Shown: positions 36,641-49,075, numbered from the stretch's first letter. The stretch is DNA of 64,000 nt from Epiperipatus broadwayi (GCA_028023455.1 JAQFVV010012403.1:1054001-1118000); one strand, 5' to 3'. Notes: a model not told the origin generated them from the letters alone. A program made the numbers and translations.

Positions 36641-38027
36641 CACATACAATTAAATGTTTAAAGAGTATCATCATTTTTACTTTCAAGTGTATAGAAATAT
36701 TATTCTGTAGCCCCTACAAAAGGTTTAAATATAACTATTACTATATACTGTACATGAAAAATATTACCCAACAACATAATTACTGAATATGGTTGACTAT
36801 TATACTCAGGCTATGAAAAAAATTCCCAAGAGAGAAAATAGTGGATTAATCTTCAGATATGAGGATCGATGCAAATAACAAACAAACAATACATGAGTAA
36901 GAATACCTTCTGCCATGTTGTAAGATAAACTGTGAAATTTATTTCGGTCGCTTTTTTGCCTTACAATATTTAGTCATTTAAGTTAGTATGGAATCTGATC
37001 AACATTAGCTTCTCTTACTATTGGTCATTTCTCTAAATTAACAATAACAATTATATTGTTTGTTTGTACAACCACATCTACATTTTTTAACTACATGCAT
37101 GTTAATTTTGACTCCATTTACTTTACTCAATCTTTTGAAAACTAAGAAAGCAATAATGGGGGAAGGTATAGTGGATTAGCAGCACTCAGGTGCAATTTTT
37201 CCTGAAACTAGTACAAACATTAATGAATCACACTGGAAGGTATTTAGAACTGGAGTTTCAGCTGGATAAAGATTGTATGTTTAGGTAGACCTATGAATTT
37301 TCTGTCTTTTATGAAAGAGATAGTGAACAAAAAACCTGTTTTGAAAATAGCTTGTCTCATGTAGTCTGGTCAGATTATCATGTATAGTGAATAAACTTGA
37401 GAGAAATAGTCATATTATCAGCATTTTTAATAATAAATATAAATATGATAATTCAATTTTTTTTACTAAATGTAGGTATGCTGTATGTGCAAAGTGTAAC
37501 TGTCACAACTTTTAATATCTGATTGAAGAATCAGCACAGGTGAATAAAGAGATGTCAAGATTTGAGGCCAATAAGCTGCCCTTAGTGAAGATCTAAAAAG
37601 TTTTTTTAAAGGAAGAAAATTTAATAAACTACAGTAACAGCAGTCAATCTTGTACCATTCAAAGGATATCAAAACTTCTTTTGACCACCAGCCTTTATTT
37701 AAAAAAAAGGAATTTAAAAAACATAGATAGGCAAATAAAAGATTTATTTTAATTTTTTAGTAACCAAAATATAATTGATAAAAGCTAAACATTTAATTTA
37801 TGTAGAAACAAAATATCTATATTACTTATACCATCACCTAAATTATTGGATAAAAACACTATATAAAAATAATCATAGTATTATAAAACAAACTTTTTAA
37901 TTAACATTAGTTAGAATCTTGATTGCAAAATGCAACTTTTTAATAGTACTTAGTTTTAAGAGTAAATGGGTAATTGCTAGAAATGCCATACCATCTAGAG
38001 TGTAATAAGAATAGATATTTTGTCTAT

Positions 38028-38063
<36 letters not shown>

Positions 38064-38834
38064 ATGGAGTTATAATTTTAATTTTTTCTTTATACCAGTT
38101 TTACATTATTTGAATAAACTATTTAAATATAATTATAATTACTTAAAAATAGTTTACCGTTCACATATCACCTGTAAATTCATCGTATACAATAGATTAA
38201 GAATCGCTGGAGTAGATAAATGGTTTTAAGTTTTTTGAAAGAGCAAATTAATCAGTGAATGGGAAACTGTGTGGTGTTGGATTTTATGTAAAGTTTAATT
38301 TAAAATATGTTGATCCTGGAATTTCTTAATATAGCCACTGAAAGGATAATCATATTTAAACTCATATTGCAGAACGGTATCTATGATCATTTTATTACTA
38401 TATATGCTCCAACATTAGAATCAGAGAATTTAGAGAAAGCTTATATTCCTTTTTATATAGCATTATTAGATTAATACCTTTAAAAATATAAAACTTTTTC
38501 ATTGCAGATTTTAAGGCACATATGATTACAGATAATAAACTGTCCAAAAATTGTTGAAAATAATGGTATTGGACATGTAAACTCAAATGGTTAATTATTA
38601 AATTTTTGCTCAAATATATAGATCAACTATCACTTGTTTAAGTAGAAAATTACTATAAATACACATGGATGGATCTACAATTAAAATATTAGCATTTAAT
38701 AGACTATTATATAGTCAGAAGTTAGAGTACAAGAGAAATTCATATTATATATCCATATACAAACACATATAATTGGCCAGATCATAAATTAATTTGCTCC
38801 AATATTAAAACGGTAGTTGCATTAAAATTGGTCT
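36641..38834. other. AT-rich stretch with a (CA)n/(TA)n tract
   Basis: A CA/TA microsatellite lies at about 38029-38062. The minus frame 37466-37672 (68 codons) matches no family I recognise. No gene called. Confidence 0.45.
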
Positions 38835-38965
38835 TATTCTATATATATATTTATTGTAATACTTCTTTCATATACACTTCAATGCAAACAAATTTTCTTG
38901 AAAAACTTCTTTATTTCCTTACAGTTTCGACTGTCCAGCAGTCTTCATCAGAGCTACAATATTTG
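38835..38965 (-). mobile_element. Family D repeat (D1)
   Basis: Shares a cttctttcatatacacttca-type phrase and the hammerhead-like segment with 19584-19680. Ends unclear. Confidence 0.5.
38916..38955 (-). ncRNA. Candidate hammerhead ribozyme, family D (D1)
   Basis: Minus strand: CUGAUGA (38945-38951) and GAAA (38925-38928) are intact. Stem II is five perfect pairs GACUG/CAGUC with loop CUGGA, but one extra A (38944) lies between CUGAUGA and the stem. Stem III would be AC/GU with a single-base loop, then A17. Only two stem I pairs (UC/AG) are clear. A real structural resemblance with a weak stem I; could be a remnant or a chance fit. Confidence 0.5.
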
Positions 38966-39631
38966 AACAATATAATACATAAACATTATTTCATATATAT
39001 ATATCAAAATATACATACATATGCCCTACGTATTCTGGTCTTATTCCACTTGCAAGAAACTTAATGTTTATAAAAACTACTCCATATTAAATCTCAACTG
39101 CTATTAAAACAAAAATTGTTTATTTGCACTTTCCAGATATCTATCCTACTGAGATGTGAAATTCTTTTATAGAATATGCTATGAATACTAGTAAATTTAT
39201 TCTTCAGTTCATTAAAACAAGCATCATGACTGGTTCTCTGACAATGGTTTTATTATTAAGGACGTGATTAAAGGAAATCTTAGGGCAGAAGTTCAATAAT
39301 TAAGAAGGCTAGTGTGACTAAATTAAAATGTTGGTACTTTAGTACTATGAATCATACACTTTTATAACAGCTGCTGCTTTATGTGAAAAAAATCAACATA
39401 TCGCAAGCAATTAGCATTCATTTCAGGGATAACTTCTTTCAACAGTCATCTAAGAGCTTAGACTATTCTTTATGCAAATATAACTGCAATTTAATTTGTA
39501 GTAATGCTTCAATGGTGACTGAATTAATGATAATATGTGAATATTTAGTGTTATAGTCATTATAAATTAGTGTACTCCAAAATATTTATATGTTAATCAA
39601 GGCAGAATCAGACATTTATTTTTTAAGATTT
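38966..39631. other. AT-rich stretch
   Basis: Nothing recognised. Confidence 0.5.
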
Positions 39632-39880
39632 CTATATTGGAATATTTTCATCATCTACCAAAATATTAAATCCCTTTAAAAATATTTAAACCTTCAATTA
39701 ATAGAAATAAATGTTAGTAATAGCAAACATATTAATATATAAAACAGTGTTTTGAGTGGTATTCTTCTCCTCTATTCTTTAGGTGTTGCTGTCCTGATTC
39801 ATAATGATACTATCATGAAATTTGAACCTATAACTTTTAGATTCATAGCTTATGCTCTAACCATTTAGATTGTTACATTA
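39632..39880 (-). mobile_element. Family C half-element (C3)
   Basis: One arm only: tctatattggaatattttca, a tattcttctcctctattctt block, ctgtcctgattcataatgat, then a tRNA-like region (ttagattcatagcttatgctctaacc). The opposite arm was not found. Confidence 0.6.
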
Positions 39881-41780
39881 TTTACATTTTTAATTAAGAA
39901 ATTCAACATTGATATATGTTATAAATAGGTTAATATGTTTTGAATTAAGTGTTAATTAAAATGATTTCACCCTCAATCAGTGTCTGTAATATATTTTTTA
40001 CTAAAGCTGCCATACTACATAAAAAAAATTGACAATTGACACTATAATATATATACAAAATTTCAGAACTAATAAATTGCATATTATATAAACATGCTGG
40101 ATTAATTTACATTAAGTGACCACAGTACAAAATATTTGCACTTTAACACTAAGTCAATCACCAACAATTTATGAAGGAAGTTGTTTTTAAAGCACATGTA
40201 ATCTGCAGAGCTATTGGTCAATTTTTTTATACAGTATGTTCATCACAGTAAAAAAATAGTTTATAGATGATGATTAAAGCAGATATTTCTTAAGACTATT
40301 TATAAGTAATTGAATAGCAAATTAAGCTATTTATTATTGTAACAGGCATATTTGTACATTCACACAACAAAATCCAGAGTTTTGGCAAATTATCCCAAAT
40401 CTGATCTAGATGAGGGTGGAGACCTTGAATCAGATTGCACCTCAGTTCCTTCACCAAAGCTCCATAATTTACTACACTATGAATGACAGATATGAGATTA
40501 CACTCAGCCTCTTTTAGTTCATGTGCTGGCAGGAGCAAAGGGTAAAGTATTAGACTCAGGGAATAATGACTAAATTAATAATAAATTAACTAAACACACA
40601 CACACACGGCTTGCCAGATAATGCATATATTAATAATTAACAATAAATTAAAATAGATTTGGATAAAATTTAGGATGGGTTGGGAATAACACACTGAACA
40701 TTTTATAACTTTAATATCTTTAAATATTAAAATATAAGTAAATAATACAAAATATAAGTGCATTGGGAATTTACACTCACAGGTGTTATACAATGATGAG
40801 ATGGGTTAGATACAAGATCTCATCTTTATTGCACTTCTAATCATTTAAAATTAATGTTATTACAAGTTAATACCTGTGGTCTGATCATGCCTGAATATGG
40901 TATGGCATTCCTATGAGGTTTCCTAAGAGTTAAGTTTACAAGAATGACAATGATAAAATAAAACTAAATTTATTAATAATACATAATGAGCAATAAAGTG
41001 CTCCCTATGCAGATTATTTACATAAACTATATCTGGCATTCAGATCAATGCTGAACTGATTAATCATATGGATGGATGAACTGGTGCTTGCAGCATGGCA
41101 TCTGTAACCATAGCACTAAGACTAAATTAAAGAATTGTGGTACCAGTGTATCGTTACTCATGGACTTCAGTCCCAAATACTCAGTACCCTAAAACCAAAT
41201 GGCTTGCTACATTAATATGGAATAATAAGTTCAGAAGCTCAGATCAGTGACTTAAATGTTCTGGCCTTAAACTCAGTAATGTGCTTGGTGCTCTAAACCT
41301 GAAAAGAAATGGGCAGGAGCAGCCTCCACTGCTAGCCCATCAAGTTGTAGCAAGACATTACACACTTCATGTGATTTATAAAGATAATCTTCAACACTTA
41401 TAACGAATACCAATATGTATTCTTAATAACTAAATACATGTACATAAATTATATAGATAGTTTTAGTCAGCAAAACTACTCTATATCAGTTCATAAACTA
41501 GCATACATAAAACATGCTAAAGGGATAATAAAGTAATCTAGTTTACAGGTTAAATCTGATGGTTTATAATAATACCCTAAGGAGGGGAAAGCATATTTTG
41601 GGTTTTAATTAATTTATTAATAATATGCTTTCACAATATCATTCTTGTGAATAAATAACTAGATATAATTTATTATCATGCAAACCTTAATTGTGATAAA
41701 CTAAAACATAGCAGCTTAACTATATATATATATATGATAAACAAAAATGCAAGTTAAAAAACTTGCTAACGCTTGTATTT
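39881..41780. other. Non-coding stretch, locally more complex
   Basis: 40300-40560 and 40860-41360 are less AT-rich and look like old dispersed repeats, but I cannot name them. An (AC)n tract is at 40594-40608. The minus 80-codon frame at 40296-40538 shows no recognised domain. Confidence 0.4.
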
Positions 41781-41876
41781 ATGTCCACAGATGGCATTCT
41801 ACCAAAAACGCCCATCAAGCGTATGTTTTGTTTACATAAACGTCAGAGTAGTTAGTATTCACTATCTCTAACTATA

Positions 41877-41934
41877 ATTCCACTTTCAGATCATGATTTC
41901 AAGCTATTTGCTATCGTCAGTGAAAGACAGGAAT
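41877..41934 (-). ncRNA. Type I hammerhead ribozyme, family E, minus copy
   Basis: The exact mirror of the plus copy at 42323-42380. On minus: CUGACGA at 41914-41920, GAAA at 41897-41900, stem III AUCAUGAU, C17 at the complement of 41889. All helices are as described for the plus copy. Confidence 0.85.
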
Positions 41935-42322
41935 AAAGAAACTAGATCTAAATACAAACTCTGAGCGTTTATGAAACAATTTCTATTCAGCTTGCAAGCG
42001 TGAATTTTTTAGACACGTAATGTCTTCAAACTCAGCATAGCAAACCAGATAGCCATATGGGTCTGATCTCAGTTCAGCATCACCACATAGTAGAAGCCTC
42101 TGCAATCTATATCATTGCAAGAAAGTGAGGTCTTTCTTGCAATGATATAGATTGCAGAGGCTTCTACTATGTGGTGATGCTGAACTGAGATCAGACCCAT
42201 ATGGCTATCTGGTTTGCTATGCTGAGTTTGAAGACATTACGTGTCTAAAAAATTCACGCTTGCAAGCTGAATAGAAATTGTTTCATAAACGCTCAGAGTT
42301 TGTATTTAGATCTAGTTTCTTT

Positions 42323-42380
42323 ATTCCTGTCTTTCACTGACGATAGCAAATAGCTTGAAATCATGATCTGAAAGTGGAAT
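42323..42380 (+). ncRNA. Type I hammerhead ribozyme, family E, plus copy
   Basis: Core CUGACGA (42337-42343; position 7 is C, which hammerheads tolerate) and GAAA (42357-42360). Stem I has six perfect pairs CUUUCA/UGAAAG, an asymmetric internal loop (UGU against U), then AUUCC/GGAAU. Stem II is AGC/GCU with a five-base loop; 10.1/11.1 is a U-U mismatch. Stem III is the self-complementary AUCAUGAU with no loop. C17 is 42368, so cleavage is predicted at 42368/42369. The two-part stem I with internal loop is typical of natural, loop-stabilised hammerheads. The best ribozyme in the window. Confidence 0.87.
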
Positions 42381-42476
42381 TATAGTTAGAGATAGTGAAT
42401 ACTAACTACTCTGACGTTTATGTAAACAAAACATACGCTTGATGGGCGTTTTTGGTAGAACGCCATCTGTGGACAT

Positions 42477-43734
42477 ATATAATAGGTATCAAAATGAAGA
42501 TCTATCTTTTCTAAAGAAACATAAATCATTTCTGTGAGAGCTTCTAATAATCTCTCCAATATTATCAATATTAATAATCTCCATTTTGAATCATGGCATA
42601 TCATAAATTAATAAAATAAACAATAAAATATAAAATAAAATAGGCATGATCACAGATTAGGACAGTATAGATATCATAACTCAGTACAGTTATTATAGTT
42701 TAGAATTATTAAATTATGAATATTCATTTATTATAGAGGCAAGACCATTACAAATATCATTTTTAACTTAAAAGTTACATTAGAAAATTTATTACAGTTA
42801 CATTATTTAGATTACAGAGTTTAATTATTAAGAAATCATTTAAGTTTATACATTTATGAATGTTCAACCTTATAGCTACCTTAAGAAATTATTAAAATAG
42901 TTTAGTTTTAGATTTATTTTTATAGAGCTCTGTACAAAAAAATGTTACTGATCTTCTAGCTGAGACTATCTTCATGGCATTTGGTACTGATGTTCTTCAC
43001 TGGGCTGCTTGTCCAAGTCTTCATGACAGCTGTTGGTCTCTAATTTCTCCATTATCCCAGATCAGTCTTACAAAGGAAGATGGCAAATTTGTTGCCTTCT
43101 AGCTAATGGTTGTTATTTTAGAATCGTGCATAGCCTCTGACAGCAAAACATTTCAATAATTTAATAAAATGAACCTTAGTACTTAATTTTGGGACTTTTT
43201 ATATTAACTCTTTGACTCCCCCCTACAAAAGCCATGAACTTGTTTACAGTTTACAAGTTTTTATTCTTAAGTTTTAACATAGTTTTATTAAGTTTAGAGA
43301 AGACAAAAGTGAAGCCTAAGTTATTATAAAATAGTGCAGCTTGACTGCCTTTTTTTGTCTTAAAATTTATTTTAAACTTATTTTAGAAATCTGCTCTTGG
43401 TTCCCACAAAATTAAACCAGATGCATGTGAGATGAGATTTTCCAAGAAACAGACGATATTTTAAAAGAGATTTAAGTTTTGTAAGCATTCTACTATATGT
43501 ATAATCTTGTCACCTCTGGAATTGAAAATTTATATGTGAACAAAAGTAAATTTGTACTCTAATTTTATAATAACTTAAAGAAAAAATAATTAAAATAGCA
43601 TTGCAATGCTTATGGAATCTATCACATTGCAGCTTCATTCACATATATATGTAGGTGCACTCATACACATACAACAATGCTTACACAACTTACTTTTAAT
43701 TTATTATTTAAATTTATAACTATGTATATGCATT
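42477..43734. other. AT-rich stretch
   Basis: 42950-43140 is more complex (atcttcatggcatttggtac and following) but unrecognised. No gene. Confidence 0.45.
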
Positions 43735-43930
43735 ATGACTATACACATACAGACATTAATATCTATGTATGCAAATATATAAATATATGCACACATATGT
43801 AAATATACATTACTATACATTAAAATACATATATGACTATACACATACAGACATTAATATCTATGTATGCAAATATATAAATATATGCACATATATGTAA
43901 ATATACTTTATTATACATTAAAATATGATA
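43735..43930. repeat. Tandem duplication, 98 bp x 2
   Basis: The unit beginning atgactatacacatacagac repeats once after 98 bp with only a few differences. Confidence 0.92.
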
Positions 43931-46250
43931 AAATATGTGGACTTGGATGGGTTTGAACTGGGGATAAATACTACTATGGGACATAATAGGTGAAATGGGA
44001 TGTTAGACAAAATAATATCATTTCGTATTACATTTCAATATTGGATTTTTTAATTAAGTCTTTTAAAAGTAGAATCTGATTTCATCTTGATTAATATATA
44101 GCTGTAATGGCATAAGCTAATTTATTATAAATAACAATAATACTAAGTATTTATGCTGACATAAAATTGATCATCATTGCAGGATTAATATAAGTCAGGT
44201 ATCTGTTTTATATGTGTGTGCATATATTTTACAGAGCATTTTGTATTTATACATAATGATGGGAACATGCTTTTAGATTTATTTACATTAGATTCAAAAT
44301 ATGTAAATTTAATTATTAGCATGGATTTCTTAATCAAAGTTTTTCATAATATGAAGCTGTGATTATCCATTGATTAGTTTATAGACATGTTTGGATAGGC
44401 TAATTTGTAGTAAGCAACTGAAGCATTAAGTAATTGTATTTTGACAACAGTCCCTATTATGGTATTAATATAAGTTATGTGACTGCTATATTTGAATGGA
44501 TTGTTAGCAGTATTTCAAGTAACTAGCGAAGATATTTATTTCTGAAATGAATATGATTTCGTAATTATTTTATGAAGTATGGCCACCAAAATAAATAAAA
44601 AAAGTGTATTAAACATAATGACTGAAACTGACATATTTTAAATATTTATTCACATTAAATTCAAAGTGTGGACATCTAATGTACATAAAAGATATATTGT
44701 CTGGGTTCATCCATACATGACTCATAGTCCTAATGTACTGACATTTTGGCTGGGTCACACTGGACATCAGCTGGATAGTGAATGTTATTATAGAAAAATG
44801 TTGTGTTCAAACCTAAGGACTCATTTCCACTTGAAATGAAGTTTATGAACTTCTATGTGAAGTTAATAGTTTCTTGTGTAGATATGTGCAATCATTGCAT
44901 CTGTAGTAGAAGAGAAGAACATGCTAATGAAATAAAGTAATGCTCATCATCATAAGCACTCTTATTCCATGTTATGGTTATTAATAATACTATATAGATT
45001 TCTCACATGCCAAGATTCTATTAAGATATGACACTTTCCATCAAAATAAGATCAGAGATCCTTAAAAAGCTCGATTATATAATCAAATGTGATAATACAT
45101 ATAATCTATCTTAAAAAACTGTTAATCGGAATAGCTTCTGATTTTATTTATTTATTATTTTTTATAACATTCCCCCAACCTTTAAATGTTAAAATTATCC
45201 TGTTTTTCGTTTCTGTTGATTCAGTTTTTAATGTTGTTGTATATCGATATTTACAATTTCTTTACCATGTTTTTTTATAATAACATTTATTACTTAGTTG
45301 ATGGTCAATATGATCCAGACAGAATGTCATTGCATTTGCACTATGAATCATATAAGTATAAGTGCAGATATGTCATTTAGATGTGCGGTCCATGCGAAGA
45401 GTTTAGAATAAGATTATAGATCTAATAAAATAAATAAAACATATATATTTTAGCAAATTTAACACATATATTAAGAGCTCATAAAGTTGATTTACAAATA
45501 TGTATATTAGCTGTATATTTGAACATAAATTCATTTAATAATAATGTAACATTAATATTGCATTGATATCAATATGCACATTAATATAAGTTTATTTTTA
45601 ATACATTAATTGGAAACAACTAAGCTCAATTCTATAATAACTATATTAAACACCTTAGCATTAATATTTATTGAAATATTTTTTACAACAATTTAATTAA
45701 CAAGAATTAATGACTAATATTTTTTTCTAGTTAAATTTTGATGTGTGAACAATGCAGTTACTTAAATGAACAAATACAATTTTTTCAGATATCTTTATTC
45801 GTGTATTTATGATGTGTCTTTGATAAAGTTGAAATATTGATATGTAAAGTATTACATATAGGAAATAAAAAGGAGATGAATTAATGGTATAGGAAGATAT
45901 ATTGTATTACTCTCGTTAAAAATGATATAATCTCTAGCCTAATAAATTAAACAGGCTACTGTCATGTGTGCAAATATAAAAATTTTAGCACTTATAGATG
46001 AAATGGTAGTAATATCAGTTATTCTAATCCTTATCTTAATTAGTAAAGTAAAATTATGAACAACCCTCAGACAGATTGTTTTTAAAATCTGCGTGTATTT
46101 TGAGTTAAAGACAAAAAAAATTTGACAAATATTACACTCAAAATTGAATTTATATATCACACGTCATTTATAAATGGATAATTCTGATTTTATTATTACT
46201 AATTAAAAAAAATGTAAGAATAGTGTAGATGGCGTTATCACCTTAGATAT
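43931..46250. other. AT-rich stretch
   Basis: No gene. Short frames (63-73 codons) look random. Confidence 0.5.
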
Positions 46251-46495
46251 TAGTGATTATACAGAAAGTGAATTATTGGTTTTTATGCTGGGTTTGGGAA
46301 AAGATAAGGGGGATTTAGATATAAAGGTTATAGAGTTGACAAAGATTATGTTGTGGAAATGGGATAGAGCAGATTATGGGTAAATTTAGAGTGGGGAATG
46401 GAAAATAAAGTGGCTAACAGGTTTATCTGGGCATAATTGCTGAGATATTCTTGACTTCGTTTACGGAGAAGCCATAATACATCACATCATATCAC
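46251..46495 (+). pseudogene. LINE 3' end, same family as 54.8 kb
   Basis: Encodes SDYTESELLVFMLGLGKDKG, then DLDIKVIELTKIMLWKWDRADYG and a stop, followed by the family 3' UTR (gtggctaacaggtttatctg, ggagaagccataatacatca) and a short catcacatcatatcac tail. 5'-truncated to ~43 codons. Very close to the copy at 54831. Confidence 0.88.
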
Positions 46496-46804
46496 GATGA
46501 ATGCAGTTTTATAAAAAGAAAATATATATATAGCAATAAATATCAAAATTATAACGAACCACAGTACTTTCAGAATCAGTATTAAAATGTATTTTCTCTA
46601 GCGATTTTAAACTTATACAAAGAATCATTAAATCCGCTCATAAAGAAAATAAGTTAGCAAATTTTAAACGTTACTTTTAATAATTCCAAAAATCACAGCT
46701 GCATAAAATCAATGGTTGCTAAATTGAAGGAAATGAGAACTTGCTTTTTTCTCCCCTTTTTTATGTAGTGATCAGCATTTTCACGGTAAAAAAATCTAAA
46801 TTAT

Positions 46805-46899
46805 GTCAAGCGTTGGTGGCCAAATGATTAGCACAGCTGCCTTACAAGCAGTTGCCCGGGTTCACTTCCCGGCCGACGCTTTGACATACGAAAAAGTAA
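46805..46899 (+). mobile_element. tRNA-derived SINE with 9-bp TSD (copy 2)
   Basis: The body at 46810-46879 folds like a tRNA: a seven-pair acceptor GCGTTGG/CCGACGC, anticodon arm GCTGC-CTTACAA-GCAGT giving anticodon UAC (Val), and T arm CCGGG-TTCACTT-CCCGG. The D arm is weak, and the B box has C where the invariant A is expected. A short A-rich tail follows, and ctaaattat is duplicated on both sides (46796-46804 and 46900-46908). The duplication shows retroposition, so this is a SINE and not a tRNA gene locus. Confidence 0.85.
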
Positions 46900-47239
46900 C
46901 TAAATTATTATAAAATTGAACTAAACACAGATGGCAGCACTGATTTCTTATGTCAGCTGGGAAATAGAGGAATATTTAGAGTTTTCCTATACTTTTGCAT
47001 ATTATTTAAAGAAATTTTAAAGAGTATTTTCATTATTATTACTACAATTTTCAATTTCAAAATGTGTCCGTGAAGTATGTAATGAGACCTACATGTTAGT
47101 TTGCTCTCAAAATCTGACAATCAGTAAATCTTTTAAACCATAACATAAAATTTAAAACAATTCTAAAAGACATTTTCTCGTATAATTTGCGATTAATGTG
47201 TATTTTCCACTAGGAAATAATTGTTAATCTAGAAATCAG
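46900..47239. other. AT-rich stretch
   Basis: Nothing recognised. Confidence 0.5.
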
Positions 47240-47530
47240 TAAGACCGTTGATCTCATTTGCAGTCGAATTAGAAATGTTGTTCTATGGGCTATATTCATC
47301 CCATAGTAGATCTACTTCATATTCTATTTTCACCCAACTTCCGTTACACTTTGCCCTATTGTATGTCTACTTCTTCCTTGAAAGCTTCACTTTGACTTCC
47401 TACCTCAAATTAGAAATGTTGACTTTTATGAGCTATCCTCATCCAATTGTAGATCTACTTCATATTTGATTTACCACCCTCTATCTCTACTTCATACTTG
47501 TTACACTTCAATCTAATGTATATCTACTTC
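47240..47530. repeat. Degenerate tandem repeat with a tctacttcatatt motif
   Basis: An aattagaaatgttg block followed by ctat-ctcatcc and gtagatctacttcatatt occurs at 47268-47340 and 47408-47475. Further tctacttc phrases follow at about 47365, 47487 and 47525. Unit about 140 bp, strongly decayed. Confidence 0.6.
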
Positions 47531-47879
47531 ACATCCTGTTTCTATTTCATGCATATTTTTCTGGTTGAAGCATTATCATTATTTACAATTGCAATTAAAT
47601 TTATAACCAAAAGTTTTTTTAACATATTTGTAATACTTATTTAGTCTAATATTGGTATTACATTTGAAAAGAATTTAAGGCTTGAAATCCCATCTATTAG
47701 GGTGCATACTTTCAAAAAATTAAAACAATGGTAGTGGGGCTGTGTTTTACCCTTACTCACTTATAAATGAGACAATTGGGTATTAAAAGAAGTGAATCCA
47801 AATCAAAATATATGGGGGAAAACAAAACAAGTATCACTTATATCCTCAAAACATTTTAAAAAAAAATTATAAAAGGAGC
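47531..47879. other. AT-rich stretch
   Basis: Nothing recognised. Confidence 0.5.
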
Positions 47880-48197
47880 TGACATGGAAATATTGGTAGA
47901 AGAGATGATAATAGATGGAAAGTTGATATTTACAATGGGTAATAAGACATTACTAAATATATAGCTAGAGACCACTTAGGGGACAGATGGATGAAATGAG
48001 ATTGTTTGCTGGTGTATTGTAGTGAAAAGGAGCTGGATTTCTGAGAAGATGAGAGATCTTCATCCTGTGGATTGACATTGGTTGAAAGTGATGACATTGA
48101 TAATTTATTTGCTATGTTAGGATTTTTAAAATTCTCGCCAGGTGGCATTATATATTTGCAAAAGTATTAAGGAAAAGCCATAATACATCACCTCACA
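47880..48197 (+). pseudogene. Possible decayed LINE fragment
   Basis: The last ~30 bp (ttaaggaaaagccataatac then atcacctcacat) match the 3' end of the LINE family at 46.25, 53.9 and 54.8 kb. Upstream, frames such as ADMEILVEEMIIDGKLIF and DIDNLFAMLGFLKFSPGG look like relic coding sequence but do not align well to that family. The upstream part may come from another element. Confidence 0.4.
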
Positions 48198-48921
48198 TAT
48201 TCATTTCTGAATGTAGATCAGCCATACTCAATCTTTTTACTATTTGAGCTATATACCTATGTTTTCTGTGCTACATAAAACACTACCCATCAAATATGAT
48301 AATAGAAAATAATGTTAGATATGTCTATGTGATCATTTAAAACTGAATGTGGTTTTTGATGTTATGACAAACTATTAATTATTTTTAATAGCTACATAAT
48401 CTTAATATTTTTTCCCATATTTCATTTTAGAATAGGACAATTTGCAGAGAGAGGTTCATGTGGAAAATGTGAGCAGAATTTGGAGCACTTTTGTACATTT
48501 TTCAGTCTTTAATTTCTAAAATTCATCATACTTTTTCCATTCTTCATTTTTTTATTAAATTATCTTAAGACTTGTACTGATTTTGAGCTCAATGAATTTG
48601 TCAAATAGCATTACATAATCATTTTCAATGTAACGAGAATCAGGAATTTACATAAGTTATAGAAAATTATTAATATTCTTTTAAATCCTGAAATCTGCTC
48701 TTAAATCTCCTGTATAATGCAGCTAAATATTTTGAAATAATCGTGTAGAATTCTCGATAAATGTCAAGATCACCTTTTGTAGGTTTTATTGTAGTTGATT
48801 CCATATATATATAATATTATAATTTGGTGTCTGTATTTCTTCGAATCAATATACGTTAATTTATAATTGAATATTTATAAATACAGTAATTAAATATATG
48901 TAAAGTGTAACTTTGAAGATT
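48198..48921. other. AT-rich stretch
   Basis: Nothing recognised. Confidence 0.5.
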
Positions 48922-49075
48922 TTATCCACTTGGGGGGAGGGGCTTTTGACTGTCCTCATGGTCTTTGCTGGCTAGCACTTTGAAGGACTAACCTTCCCAC
49001 AATGAAATTAGCCTTCGGGGTGTTGGTTGGTAGGGACTGCGGGGACGGTCGGGGGTGCCCCTGAGTGGATAAGAT
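48922..49075. mobile_element. GC-rich MITE-like element, about 150 bp
   Basis: Ends attttatccacttgggg and the inverse cccctgagtggataagat form terminal inverted repeats. The inside is far richer in G and C than anything nearby (ggggacggtcgggggtgccc near the right end). No coding. The class is uncertain: it could be a MITE or a short GC-rich SINE. Confidence 0.6.

Larger units (their letters stand above)
41781..42476. mobile_element. Nearly perfect 696-bp palindrome with two hammerheads (family E)
   Basis: The left arm (41781-42125) and right arm (42132-42476) are reverse complements around a 6-base centre tgaggt. Paired positions sum to 84257 along the whole length, so there are no net indels; I noticed only one mismatch (a/g near 41795). 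The outer ends are atgtccacagatggc and its inverse. Each arm carries a type I hammerhead on its own strand. The very low arm divergence means a recent origin or repeated gene conversion. No meaningful open frame. A transcript would form ~345 bp of dsRNA. Confidence 0.95.

Noticed and set aside
46810-46879. Functional tRNA-Val gene
   Set aside because: The T-loop A of the B box is replaced, the D arm is weak, and a 9-bp TSD with an A-rich tail shows a SINE insertion.
47930-48148. 72-codon minus frame with a balanced composition (starts MPPGENFKNPN)
   Set aside because: It lies opposite a probable LINE relic and has no family I recognise.
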